Below are positions 11,786 through 22,790 of a stretch of 64,000 bases of DNA, piece by piece. The position numbers and the translations under genes are program-made. Source of the stretch: Liopterus haemorrhoidalis (Eukaryota > Arthropoda > Insecta > Coleoptera > Dytiscidae); the NCBI GenBank assembly GCA_963971575.1, contig OZ020617.1:21723403-21787402 (forward strand), in the 5' to 3' direction. The notes below the pieces were generated by a model that saw only the letters and a list, made by a program, of their open reading frames with translations, was not told the origin of the DNA and searched no databases. Within the stretch, counting starts at the first letter, position 1; every line of letters begins with the position of its first letter.

Positions 11786-12802
11786 CAGGGTTTCGCAGGT
11801 ATTTATTAACTGTGTGATGATTATTTGGGATGCCAAAACAAATTTTATGTCAAAATATTTTTTTATGAATTTTAATTCGAATGCCTAATACCATTATTTA
11901 AGTTTCTAAATATGTGCAGTATTTTTTTTATATAGCAAGGTTCATTAAGATTTTGAAAATTGTGCCTATGGCTTCTATTGGCTGTTTTAATTCATAACAC
12001 CGCCCCTCTGATTTCGTATACATTCAAACATAGAATTAAATTATAATTTCAACACTTCCCTGGAACTAGTTATTAAATTTACGCTTTTAAAAATTAAATG
12101 CAACATTTACCAAAATATAACTAGAATTTTGACAAAATAAAAATGCAAAAAAAAAACTGAAAAAATAAAAATTGACGGGATTCGAACACAGTTTCTTACA
12201 GTAGTTTCAACTCACTAGGCGAGAACGCTACCACTGTGCTATACAGGGTCACTAGTTTACTATGTTAAATAGCGGATTAAATATATTACATATTTTACTT
12301 AAAAACACAAAAAATGCGTTATTTTCCGAAAACATAATCTGATCAAAAATTCCTGTTGTACTATTCCGGTTCACACCAATGTACATTACTGAGAATTTTT
12401 TCAGATTTTTAGTTTAAACCATCTGGGCTACAGGGTGTGGGACAAAATTTTTTTTGCACAATTTTGGCAAAAATCGCCTCAAAATAATTTATTTTGCAAA
12501 AATAAAATTTTGATCGTTAATCCACGTACCAAGGGCTTTCATTTGATACCCTACACAGAATTGTAAAAAAATATATTTTTTTTCGATGAGCACATATTTG
12601 TTTATATTTTTAGGGGGATATGTTTTTTAGATGTTTTAGTATTTTTCCTATGTGCGGGTCAAAGAGTTGTATAAGCATGCAAAATTTCAACTCTCTAGGT
12701 TTAGCCGTTTGGCTACAATTTTTACCGAACAGACAGACAGACAGACAGACAGACGACAAAATGACGGTATAAGGGTTTTTTGGTCATACCTACAAAACCC
12801 TA
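11786..12802 (+). mobile_element. Repeat family ending GGTCATACCTACAAAACCCTA, copy 1
   Basis: CAGGGTTTCGCAGGTAT at the left and ATACCTACAAAACCCTA at the right form an imperfect inverted pair. A CAGACAGA microsatellite lies at 12731-12754, just inside the right end. The same arrangement recurs at 40835-41466, in a truncated inverted copy at 29013-29110, and in pieces at 15600-15690 and 19860-19980. About 35 bases to the left of the inverted repeat are also shared with copy 2, so the true element may begin near 11753. No ORF of note. Confidence 0.65.
12174..12250 (-). repeat. tRNA-like sequence (degenerate tRNA or SINE head)
   Basis: On the minus strand the segment reads TATAGCACAGTGGTAGCG (A-box-like) followed by GTGTTCGAATCCC (B-box-like). 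An AGTGGTAGCGTTCTCGCCT block between them resembles a tRNA. Acceptor and T stems do not pair well and no A-rich tail follows, so it is a pseudogene or SINE head rather than a working tRNA. It lies inside repeat copy 1 and is absent from the copy at 40.8-41.5 kb. Confidence 0.5.
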
Positions 12803-13189
12803 AAAAGGAATGGGTTGTATTGAGTAAAAATTGAAATGAAAATAAGAGATAAAACAAATAAAATATTTCGAAATCCAGGTATCCAGGCCAGTTTTATTTG
12901 AAATTTAATTTTATCTGAACCAGACCCTGTTTCTTTTCTAATATTGAGGATTACGGCAATAAACTTTCAATTGATATAATGATCTCAGATAACTGCATTT
13001 GTCAGTTTATTTAGTTTAGTTTTCTATTCTGCTGCATTTCGTCAATTCCGAGAAAGCGTAGAACGAACTAACTTCTGCTACTATGGCTTTTAATCTTTTG
13101 TTATATATGTAGTATATATTAGTGAATTACATGCAAATTACATTTTAAAACATATTTTGTTATACTATGAATTTCTTTGTTTCAAATAT

Positions 13190-13500
13190 CCGATTATATT
13201 TTTGCTAGTTGTCGTGCCCGTACTTCGGTCGTTTTATGTATCATACATTCTTGCTGTAAGGTAAATAATAAGTGAGATATTTCAATTTCAGGGTACGCTC
13301 CAAATAGCCACCCAATATACATTTTATTAAAAACTCCACCGAACAAAACATCATTTTTTCATTCTAAACAAATTTTCTCATACACATTTTTGATATAAAG
13401 TGAGATATTTCAATATTTTAATTTATGGCGTTGCCTCGTTACTTTAAAATTTCAAATATTCATCCATTTGAATAAAAAGAACAAAACAAGTTGGGTTTGA
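13190..13500. repeat. Degenerate tandem repeat shared with 59140-59880
   Basis: After GTCGTGCCCGTACTTCGGTC come two diverged units, each with AAGTGAGATATTTCAAT and a CTCC or GCC/CAAATA block. The same opening (CTATCGTACCCGTACTTCG) and four such units occur at 59140-59700. No coding potential. Confidence 0.5.
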
Positions 13501-13529
13501 CCAATTTTTGTTACATTTTTGCTTAACTA

Positions 13530-14409
13530 TTAGGTGTAACGGAAATTTTTTTCATTTTAATCATTAGTGCAGTATGCGAACTAGTCACGACTTATTCGCT
13601 GAATTAAACAGATGTCTTTTGCGTTTTGATTAAACTCTGTAATCTTGAGTACCTAATTATTGTTTTCGTTTTATTTTAAACCTTTGCATTTTAAAATGGC
13701 GGAAGAATTTTCATCAAAACATTTTTTATGCTGTTTAATGTGGTATGAGTACCATAAAAAAGATTCTGCTACAGTTGCTTCATAAAACATTTGCACTGTT
13801 TATGGTGATAAACTAAGTGTACGCACATGTGAACAGTGGTTTAAAAAATTTAAATCAGGAAATTTATGCTTGGATGATGAACTTATATCTGGAAGGCCCT
13901 ATAAAGGAATAATTTATTAGATGTTAAAACCGGGGCAAAGTGTTAATTCTGATCTTTACTGTGAACAATTGGATAGACTGAATCAGAAATGGACCAGAAA
14001 TCGGCCAGAAATTGTGAATAGAAAAGGACTTATTCTTCAAGGCGACAATGCCTGACCTCATTCATCAAAAAAAGACACGTGAAAAAATTTTCGAGCCTGA
14101 TTGGGAGGTTCTAACGCATTCACCCTACTCATTTTACCCTCCGACTATCACTTATTTCGGTCACTGGAATAATTTTTAAGAAACAAGACACTTAGAGATA
14201 TGGACCATGTTAAAATGAGCCTTGAACAATTTTTTCCTTAAGAAAATCAGGAATTTTATAAATCGGGAATGTTTTCTCTTCCTGATAAATGGCAGAATGT
14301 TATAGATCACAATGGTAACTATATTACTCAATAAAGTACATTTTCTTCTTTCGATTTGTTTCTATTTTAATAATATCAAACAAATGAAAAAACTTTCCGG
14401 TACATCTAA
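13530..14409 (+). mobile_element. Mariner transposon, internally deleted, with intact ends
   Basis: The left TIR TTAGGTGTAACGGAAATTTT and inverted right TIR TTAGATGTACCGGAAAGTTT continue matching for 28 bases. TA flanks both ends (13528-13529, 14410-14411), the mariner target duplication. The length is 880 bp. Confidence 0.92.
13694..14330 (+). pseudogene. Mariner transposase, degenerate
   Basis: The plus strand encodes broken pieces in transposase order. The first piece is the HTH region, with a CLMWYEYHKKDSATVAS stretch and CEQWFKKFKSGNLCLDDE leading to SGRP. After a deletion come LKPGQSVNSDLYCEQLDRLN, LILQGDNA (second catalytic Asp) and a degraded third-Asp region, SPYSFYPPTIT, where the usual SPDLAPSD-type motif is lost. 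In-frame stops lie between the pieces. The first catalytic Asp falls in the deleted part. The product is non-functional. Confidence 0.85.
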
Positions 14410-14649
14410 TAATATGCATTATTTCATGTTTTTAGTTAGCGTCTTTTCTAGAATATACATTTTGAGATGTCATTTAGCCTGAATTAAATTCTAGTTTTGT
14501 TTCTATCATTATGTCAAATTTCTTTAAAAATAAAAAACGAGAAAAAAAAATAGATATCTATAGTTTCTAGTTTTATCTATGTAGAAAGATAAATTTCAGT
14601 AGCTAGTGTTTTGCAGGACTTGTTTGAACATGACGAAAATTTTTTTAGT

Positions 14650-15300
14650 TTTTCATATAGTTGGTTAAAAAGTCTTTGGTGTCGTTTTCGGTTTCCCATT
14701 TAAGAGGCCCCTTTTTTGAAACATATGTGGGCCAGCCTGGTAAATTCTGTCTTTAGTCTTGTAAGCAATATTTGATTTTATCTTTTTCCGTAGGTCTATA
14801 GCGTCTTTCACTTATCTTCTTATGTTTTATGCCCGGTTTCCTTCCTCTTTGACCTGTTCTTCTCCACGCCTGGATATATGCATCACTGAATTCTTTCGAT
14901 TTTTCTTTATCTGAAGCCGAACATACCATCTTTTACTAATAATTATCTTTAAATTACCAAATACTTGGTCTGCTCACTAGCTAGCTCCACCTGATGTTAG
15001 TAACCAGTGACATTGTGGATATCTGAATTTTTCATTCGGTCTCTCAAGATTATACCAAACATCGTATACATTATTGCTCTTTAGGCAACGCTAAGCTTTT
15101 CATCTGAGATTTTTGCTAGGCTAGTGGTTTTAAGCCCATATGTAGCGACGGGAAGAATAGATGCATCGTTTAGAATTCTTTGAGGCGAAGTTCAATTTGC
15201 CGAAAGCTGCCTAGCGTGTTCTAATTATTCGGTTGATTTCTCCCGCAAGCAAGCCTGTAGCTGCAAACGTTAAATCGTCTGTACTTGTTATCTGACCGCT
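14650..15300 (-). pseudogene. Probable RTE-like LINE remnant
   Basis: Minus-strand frames contain INRIIRTR and AAFGKLNF, which resemble the region after the RT domain of RTE-like LINEs (commonly AAFGK-type). Broken sequence with NVYDVWYNLERPNEKFR follows. Stops and frameshifts are frequent. The assignment is by resemblance only. Confidence 0.35.
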
Positions 15301-15399
15301 AGGCAAGGGCACGGACGTGAGTTCAATTTCTACTTATGTCAAATAATTTGTGTAAAAATATTTATACAAATTACAGGTTTTGCTTAGCCGTTCGCAACC

Positions 15400-15562
15400 G
15401 GCTTTAAACTGTAGGTGCCTTTCTGTGTACGCTAAAAAAATGGACGTAATACTACCCATATTACTCGTGAATGTACATAGATTGAAAACATAGTCATGAA
15501 ACCTGGAAACAGGAGGCCTTGACTGACTTCGGGCTGTAGTGCCAATGATGATGATGATATCT
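15400..15562 (+). repeat. LINE 3' end with GAT-rich tail
   Basis: CTGACTTCGGGCTGTAGTGCC followed by AATGATGATGATGAT looks like the 3' end of RTE-like LINEs, which often close with a short GAT/ATG-type microsatellite. No coding sequence of this element is attached. Confidence 0.45.
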
Positions 15563-15799
15563 CCCGTCTAATAATCTGTTTGATCAAATTTAATACATTT
15601 TTTGGACACAATAAAAAGTTCGGTAACTGTCGAAAAGTAATCCGATCAAAAATTCAAAGTGTAATATTCCGGTTCACATCAATGTGCATTATTTTGTTCA
15701 TAAGGTAGAGAACAAAAAAAATTATATATATGTGTATATTTTTGTATATGTTTATTTATATTCAATTACTATGACTGCATTCACAAATAGCATCTTCAT

Positions 15800-18700
15800 A
15801 AGTAAGTCCGTACAGCGTCTGCCTCCAGGGGAGCGGCTGTATGGTTTACGTCAGCTTAGGATACAGCTAGCGGAGGAGGAGCACTACTCCCAACGGTAGC
15901 TGATGCTATGCGAACACCAGTTGCACTGCGGTGTAGAGGGCGCCGTACTACCAAACATTTTAGTACTGCGGCCAAGTGCTGCGATCCTTGGAGTTTGTTC
16001 GATGTCTTAACCTTGTTATGCCTCGAATATTAGAACTTCACAGACCAAGATAGTGCCATCGGTAGCCGTGCAATACTCCTGGCACTTAAATATATCATAG
16101 CACAATCAGTCACAACACTGTATTTCATCTCTAACACAATGGAGCAGGAAAGCCACATCCTGCCTAAGCATTTTCCAAGTCGCCGCATCAAGGAAATAAA
16201 TTTCAAAATGAAAATTTGCACCTGGAATATACGAACTCTCCAGGACAACCCAACATCTAATAAGCCGGAAAGAAGAACAGCTATGATCGCTAACGAACTG
16301 CAAACATACGACATAGACATCGCTGCTATTAGTGAAACACGCTTCCCCGAATCTGGACAGCTCACGGAGATAAAGGGAGGTTACACCTATTTCTGGTCCG
16401 GACGCAAACTACATGAGAAGAGAGAATCGGGCGTTGGCTTCGCTATTCGTTCGTCACTACTCCCTCTTATGGACAAGCCCCCAATGGGGATCACAGACAG
16501 GATTATAACAGCTCGTTTTTGTTTAAAAGCCAATAAATACCTGTCACTCATCAGCATCTACGCTCCTACGATGCAGCATGATGATGAGAGCAAGGAAAAA
16601 TTTTACGACGACTTAAGACATGTCCTGGATAAAGTTCCTCGAACAGATAAACTGCTACTCCTTGGCGACTTTAATGCTAGAGTAGGCAGGGACGCAGCAA
16701 ATTGGACTGACGTAATCGGCAAGCATGGCACTGGAAAGTGTAATAGCAATGGTCTTATGCTTCTTACATTATGTCAGTCTTATGGACTAACAATAACCAA
16801 CACCATCTTCCAACTTCCTAATAAATATAAAAATACATGGATGCACCCAAGGAGCAAACATTGGCATCTGATTGATTATATCATTACGAGGAACACTGAT
16901 ATCCAGGACATATTAATAACAAGAGTCATGAGAGGTGCGATCTGCGACACAGACCACAGACTTGTAAGATCTAAATTAAATCTTTATTTCAAACGAGTTG
17001 ACAAAAGACCTAGAACAATACCCCCGCGAATGAACACGGATATTCTAAGGGATTGCTCAACACGGATGAAATTTGCAGAAGAAATTTCGAAATGCGTATC
17101 GGGTATCAACAACTCAAATATCCGATCGCCGGAACAGCAGTGGTTAAGTTTATCTACTGAACTGTACAACACTTCCGCAAATTTCTTAGGCAAAGTTAAG
17201 AAAAGAAATGAAGACTGGTTTGATGAAAACGTCGCAGAAATCAGAACTCTTGTTGAAACCAGAAAGTCTGCAGAAATAAAGTGGCAAATAAACAAAACGG
17301 AAATTAATAGAGTCGCCATGTTGGAGGAACGAAGGAAGCTAAGAAATAGAACAAGAGAACTAAAGAATAAATGGTGGACAGATAAAGCAAATGAGATCCA
17401 ACAATTTGCTGATACTAACAATTTAAAAGCGTTCTATCAAAGTCTTGTTAAAATCTATGGACCCCGGCGAAAAATCTCAATGCCTCTGAAAAGTAAAGAT
17501 AACTCCACGTTATTGTATACTGCGAACGATCTTCTCAATAGATGGCGTGAACATTTTAACGAGTTACTTAACACTTCGTACCCACGAGACGAGACTGTCA
17601 CTGAACTGCTCCCACAGTACCATGTATGGGAAGATCTGGATGCTACGCCAACGCATTATGAAGTTGAATGTGCCATCAATCGTTTGAACAATAATAGAGC
17701 ACCTGGTTCTGATGGCATACCAGCTGAAATAATAAAATACGGTGGAAGCGCGATAGCTGTTACGCTGACACATCTTATCCACAACATCTGGGAAACTGGT
17801 CAGATACCTCAAGAGTTTAAAAATGCTATCGTACGTCCTCTGTATAAAAACAAAGGTAGTAAAAGTAGCTGCGATAATTATCGCGGAATATCTTTACTTT
17901 CATCAGTAGGCAAAGTTCTCTCAAATATCTTGAACGACAGATTGAACATCATATCTGAATTCCACAATCCAGAGTCCCAAGCTGGGTTCAGGAAAAATAG
18001 AGGATACAATGACATGATATTTTCGCTTCGTCAGCTGCAAGAGAAATGTACAGAGCAAAACAAACCGCTCTATATGTGCTTTGTCGATTTCTCGAAAGCA
18101 TTCGATACAGTGCCGCGAAACATATTATGGGAAGTATTACGGAAATTTGGCTGCCCTCCGAAAATACTACATCTTTTGAGAGAACTACACTGTAACACGA
18201 AAGCTTGTGTGTCTTCTAACGGGGAGTTTTCCTCTGAATTCTCTGTTACAATTGGCACAAGACAAGGATGTGTTCTTGCGCCTAGTCTGTTCAATATATT
18301 CTTAGCAGCGGTTCTAGAGATAGCCTTCTGTGATTATATCGGTGGGGTCCATATCCGGTACCGCATAGATGGCGGCCTGCACAGGTTATCTCGTTTCAAA
18401 GCTGCATCTAAGCTAAAGTACGGCGTCATTCAACAAGCTCTGTATGCCGATGACTGTGCTTTAGTTTCAAATAGTCCTGAGGATCTGCAAGATGCAATAA
18501 CCCGCTTGGCTACGTCAAGTACCCGATTCGGACTCAAGATCAGTCTGTCGAAAACAGAAGTCATGGCCAGAACAACTAATGGTAACGCAATACCAGATTT
18601 CTTTGTCGGCGATGAAGTACTGAGAATTACAAAAACCTTCAAATATTTAGGGAGTATACTTTGCAACGATGGTAATTTGGACTTGGAGATAAATAATAGA

Positions 18701-19510
18701 ATATCTGCTGCAGCTAGAGCTTATGGCATGCTACGGAAACGAGTTTGGCTAAATCACGATCTGAGGTTACAAACTAAACTGAGCGTTTATAAGTCGGTCA
18801 TAATACCTACACTGCTATATGCATCTGAAACATGGACTCCATATCGACGGCATATTCGTCAGCTGGAAAAATTTCACCAAAGATGCCTACGCACTATTTT
18901 GCGAATCAAGTGGCAAGATCATATAGACAATGTACGAGTATTAAATGAAGCTCAAGCGTGCAGTATAGAATCACTCCTAGTCAGAAATCAACTGCGATGG
19001 ACTGGCCACGTTGTACGTATGTCCGATGACAGACTACCCAAACAGCTGTTGTACTGTGAGCTGCAAGAAGGTCAACGAAATATTGGTGCTCCCCGAAAAC
19101 GGTATAAGGATGTTCTCAAAAACAACCTAAAAACTACAAACTTGCTGAATAACAACTGGGAAACTCTAGCAACTAACCGCAACTGCTGGAGGAAAACAAT
19201 TCAAGATGCAGTTGCTGTATATGAACAAAGTCGCCAGCAAGCTGTGAGAGCTAAAGCGGCTGCCAAGAAGAATAGGATATCGACGGGAGAAGGAACCTTT
19301 ATGTGCGACATATGTGGAAAAAATTTTATTGCTAGAATTGGCCTTATAAGCCATCTCCGTGCCCATGAACGTAGAAGATGCACTACGCTCTAGAACATCT
19401 TATATATGTGTATGTGTGCATGTGTATATATTTGTTTTTATATGCATATGCTCATATTATTATTGTAATTTTTTTGTGACTCCCGTAGTCGGACACGACG
19501 TTGGGATTAT
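15800..19510 (+). mobile_element. RTE-like LINE, apparently full-length coding region
   Basis: A 5' leader of about 340 bases, noticeably less AT-rich than its surroundings (CAGCGTCTGCCTCCAGGGGAG onwards), precedes the ORF at 16139. The 3' UTR runs to about 19510 and includes TGTGACTCCCGTAGTCGGAC and CGACGTTGGG, a block echoed after the related remnant at 51.7 kb. The insertion splits a copy of the CAGACAGA-bearing repeat, whose halves lie at 15600-15690 and 19860-19980. Exact ends and target duplication are not clear. Confidence 0.75.
16139..19393 (+). CDS. Endonuclease/reverse transcriptase of an RTE-like LINE with C-terminal C2H2 zinc finger (1084 aa)
   Basis: One uninterrupted ORF. Residues 24-275 form an AP-type endonuclease: KICTWNIRTL with Asn30, ISETR, LLLGDFNARVG (Asp177, Asn179), and the catalytic end motif TDHR (Asp272, His273). 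Residues about 515-800 form the reverse transcriptase: NRAPGSDGIPAEI, FVDFSKAFDTVPR with Asp650, TRQGCVLAPSLFN, YADDCALV with Asp771/Asp772, and YLGSIL. A basic region follows. The last 30 residues hold a textbook C2H2 finger, C1056-x2-C1059-x12-H1072-x3-H1076. The product nicks target DNA and copies its own RNA there. All catalytic residues are present, so the copy could be competent. The Met at 16139 is the first in frame before the EN domain; an alternative is Met24. Exact clade is not decided. Confidence 0.92.
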   Translation: MEQESHILPKHFPSRRIKEINFKMKICTWNIRTLQDNPTSNKPERRTAMIANELQTYDIDIAAISETRFPESGQLTEIKGGYTYFWSGRKLHEKRESGVGFAIRSSLLPLMDKPPMGITDRIITARFCLKANKYLSLISIYAPTMQHDDESKEKFYDDLRHVLDKVPRTDKLLLLGDFNARVGRDAANWTDVIGKHGTGKCNSNGLMLLTLCQSYGLTITNTIFQLPNKYKNTWMHPRSKHWHLIDYIITRNTDIQDILITRVMRGAICDTDHRLVRSKLNLYFKRVDKRPRTIPPRMNTDILRDCSTRMKFAEEISKCVSGINNSNIRSPEQQWLSLSTELYNTSANFLGKVKKRNEDWFDENVAEIRTLVETRKSAEIKWQINKTEINRVAMLEERRKLRNRTRELKNKWWTDKANEIQQFADTNNLKAFYQSLVKIYGPRRKISMPLKSKDNSTLLYTANDLLNRWREHFNELLNTSYPRDETVTELLPQYHVWEDLDATPTHYEVECAINRLNNNRAPGSDGIPAEIIKYGGSAIAVTLTHLIHNIWETGQIPQEFKNAIVRPLYKNKGSKSSCDNYRGISLLSSVGKVLSNILNDRLNIISEFHNPESQAGFRKNRGYNDMIFSLRQLQEKCTEQNKPLYMCFVDFSKAFDTVPRNILWEVLRKFGCPPKILHLLRELHCNTKACVSSNGEFSSEFSVTIGTRQGCVLAPSLFNIFLAAVLEIAFCDYIGGVHIRYRIDGGLHRLSRFKAASKLKYGVIQQALYADDCALVSNSPEDLQDAITRLATSSTRFGLKISLSKTEVMARTTNGNAIPDFFVGDEVLRITKTFKYLGSILCNDGNLDLEINNRISAAARAYGMLRKRVWLNHDLRLQTKLSVYKSVIIPTLLYASETWTPYRRHIRQLEKFHQRCLRTILRIKWQDHIDNVRVLNEAQACSIESLLVRNQLRWTGHVVRMSDDRLPKQLLYCELQEGQRNIGAPRKRYKDVLKNNLKTTNLLNNNWETLATNRNCWRKTIQDAVAVYEQSRQQAVRAKAAAKKNRISTGEGTFMCDICGKNFIARIGLISHLRAHERRRCTTL

Positions 19511-19626
19511 TTATTTAGAGAACAATAGTATTTTGAAACCTTTTTTGGCTAATATTGAGTTTTTTTTTTCAAAACCAAAATTTTGTTCGTTCAAGTATTA
19601 AGTATTTTTTTTTCATGTACCTCAAA

Positions 19627-19629
<3 letters not shown>

Positions 19630-19667
<38 letters not shown>
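19630..19667. repeat. (AT)n microsatellite
   Basis: About 19 AT units. Confidence 0.95.
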
Positions 19668-19669
<2 letters not shown>

Positions 19670-20015
19670 TGGTATTGGTTTAGGTCTTAAACAATCCTCC
19701 GCTAGGTACTGCACTTCAGGCTTACCACAAGGTAGCACGTCATACGCGAATACCTTATATATATATATTTACGGAAAATGCATATATCTACATATCTGTA
19801 CACAAATTTTCGAGCGACATGTTTTTTCAGTCACTATATTTTCTCTCTATGTGGAAACAACTGTATATGCATGTATAATTCCGACCCTTTGTGTTCAGTA
19901 GTTTGGCTGCACAATTTCTACCGTAGACAGACAGACACATAGGTGACGCCAGAATGATTTCTTGCTAGTTATACCTACGGATCCTAAGAAGAACCGAGAA
20001 GTCTTTACAAAATAT

Positions 20016-20651
20016 TGTCACAATTATGATATAATTTTATGCTAATGTCCCAATTCTTTGAGCAGCTTTTAGGCCGTGTAGGTCGCGGTTGCTGACTTGC
20101 GGTTTTGGGAATTAAAGAATGTGCAGAGTGTTGCGTGTTTGTCAACATAAGTTTTGAACTACTTTCTAATGTGTTGATAAACATTATTCAATTGTGCCGA
20201 CAATGGTCTTTAATTGCTGCCAACAATTACACAAATGAATAATGTCATAGTGTCCTGGTTAACAGTTATAAAATGGTCTTAGGGAATAGAGTCGTTAGTC
20301 AGTGATTCATTGAGTCAGTCATTGAAGTAGTCAGATATTCAGTAATATTCATTCAATCATTTTTGTGAGCACGCTACCCAAGGACCAGCCCAGCTGTTCA
20401 AGTCACCAACCCGAGATGTGAGTGCCGTCTACAGGGCTTCTCCACGTGTCCGCCTCGTGGGGATACATGGGGTGGTTCGACCGATCCTGGAGAAGCCGGG
20501 ACAAGAACGGGACTTACATCAGCTACTAACAGTCAACACCAGCAGCCATTCTGACAATTAATTGTATTGTGTTGTAAAATTATTATAATATAATAAATTT
20601 TGTAGTAAAGATGTCTTACGTTAATGACGTTCTTGAATCCACCCCGTGACA
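20016..20651 (+). mobile_element. Solo LTR (636 bp) of an LTR retrotransposon
   Basis: The segment begins TGTCACAATT and ends CCCCGTGACA, so its ends are the perfect short inverted repeat TGTCAC/GTGACA required of an LTR. It is flanked by ATAT (20012-20015) and ATAT (20652-20655), a 4-bp target duplication. Inside are a TATA-like TATAAAATGG near 20268 and a polyadenylation-type AATAAA near 20591, in plus orientation. No gag-pol sequence lies next to it, so it is the product of LTR-LTR recombination. The target size suits Gypsy-type elements. Confidence 0.85.
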
Positions 20652-20655
20652 ATAT

Positions 20656-22780
20656 TAAAGAAGAACTATCCTGCGAATTTCCTTTTAACTTTAACCACTA
20701 ATTATTGTATCTCATATTCCTTTCGTTAATATATTCAGAAATGGATTTTTTATTTCTTGAAAAATTAGATTTCGGTGTCAGATTTACAAATATCGAATTT
20801 ACCATCATATAATGATGTTCCAGACTGAGATGTCATTTAAAAATAAATAGTTTGTGGGATAAAATTTCAACACTCCATTTGTCAACAAATTCTGAATTCA
20901 GACCCTGTGAGAGACAGGCAGTAACAATTCTGTGTTCCTGACTTTTGTACTTCTCTTCTATTTGACGTTTAGTTTAGAAAGTGTTCGTCGCAAACTTATT
21001 GAACTAGAAATATTTTCATTATTAAAACGAAACGGTAGCAGCTGCAGTCACCATACATTATTGTCTCTTTCAACAATAGATGGCAGACACGTACAACCTC
21101 AAATTGACGTGAAGGACCATGACAAAGAAAATTAAGTGTCTGACGACTTGAAACTAAAATAAAACTTAAAGTACACTTTTACGTTTATTACACACGTGGC
21201 TGTTAGAGTTTCAGAAAGAATTTTACGACTTAATTGTAAACTAAGACTTTTTAATATTTTTCTCCGTTTAATAACATTTTATGGGGTTTTAAATTAATTT
21301 TTATGTTGTAATTGCAAATTTGCGTTCTATAAAACTAAAACCATGCTCAGTGTTAAAGACTGAATTAGAATAATCGATAATATTTTTACTTTCATTTTTT
21401 AGTTGGATAATTGCTTTTTAGCGCGCGAATAAGAATATTAAAACTTGATTGTTAAACTTTTTATATTTACTCTAAGTTTAATAACTTTTTATGTCATAAT
21501 TTAAAACTTATGAAATTATTCACTACCGAACTTTTTTATTTACGGTATGGATACATAACTACAAGTAAACAGATACATTAAAAATACAAAATAAACAAAT
21601 AAAAATAAAATAAAAAAAATTAAATAAAATGGTTAATACAAGTAATAAAATAATAATATTTTTTGCTATCATATTTGGATCTTAAGGGTAGTGAACCAGG
21701 TTAATATCTCATATGAGATCGTCTTTTTCCTCCTCAATGCTCTTTTTTGTCTAGATGAGCTCGGAGGGAGCACGGCTTGTATACTTACGGTTACCTCACT
21801 TCGAATAGCCAATCAGACTATTGTTTCTGATGTCACTCAGAATGCCAACGCCCAAAATTAAAAAAAAATATATTAAAGTTTTAAAATTTGAAATAAATTG
21901 TAGCAGATTGTATTTGAAATAATTTTGAATCAATATTTTATTCAAATAATTTTATTTTTTGCATAAAATATTATTTTTGTTGTTTCTCTTATTTGTATAA
22001 TTTTAGGAAGTATGTAGCAATTAGAAAAAATTAAATCTATTTAAAATTTTAATTTTGATATTTTGGTATTTTTAGAATGATTTTTTAGATCATTCTAAAA
22101 ATAATAAACATAAATAAAAATCATGAAATGTTTATTAGACAGAACAAATATATAAATACAGTAAATGAATTATAATTTATTAAGTTCTTTTTTTTTACTA
22201 ACTTTATCACCTGTTACATAAGGGATGTTAACATTTTGTGGTTCTTACAATCATTTAAATTATTAATTCTAATAAAAAATTCAAGGAGTTCTAAACACAG
22301 CTCCTTAATAAAGTAGATAATTACAAATTTAAAAATTGCATTTGGTAATAGTAATCGTTACTTGGAAAGAATAAATTTTAAGCACGATATGCAGTCAGGA
22401 TTTTGTGCAGGTCATTTCAGTATACTCCAATATATAAATTTCATGGCTCTCTTTTTTTTTTTAAAGTAATGTCCTGCTGAACGACCAAATTTTCTTCTGT
22501 GCCTATGTTGAACAGTGATTCTTCTAAAATTTCAGAAACAATGTCTATATATTTTTCAATAGTTAACAATTATCCTAAATTTATGGCGCCATGCTATGAA
22601 GAACAACCCTAAATCATAATAGTATCACCATTTAATTTTGTCAACTAAAAGATATGTGTACTTGATTAGTTTTTAAGAATTATTGTTTCATGTCTTTCAA
22701 ATATATGTTTTGTTATTCATTTTATGATAAATATATGTACAGAAAATATATTAAAAATTAAAGAAAGTTTTGTAGGAAAC
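20656..22780. other. AT-rich sequence, no gene recognised
   Basis: Short direct similarities (CTAAGTTTAATAACTTTTTA near 21475 and CTCCGTTTAATAACATTTTA near 21262) suggest an old duplicated segment. At 22075-22107 there is a 13-bp perfect hairpin (TTTTTAGAATGAT with inverted partner). No coding signal. Confidence 0.4.
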
Positions 22781-22790
22781 TTTAGGAGAT

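Noticed and set aside
12731..12754. CRISPR-like or direct-repeat array
   Set aside because: It is a plain CAGA tetranucleotide microsatellite; no spacers.
16030..19601. Several 60-145-codon minus-strand ORFs opposite the RTE-like LINE
   Set aside because: They lie wholly within the antisense of the strongly supported 1084-codon frame and show no domain of their own.
22075..22107. A 13-bp perfect hairpin as a transcription terminator or small RNA
   Set aside because: It is AT-only, in non-coding AT-rich DNA of a eukaryotic genome, where such hairpins occur by chance.
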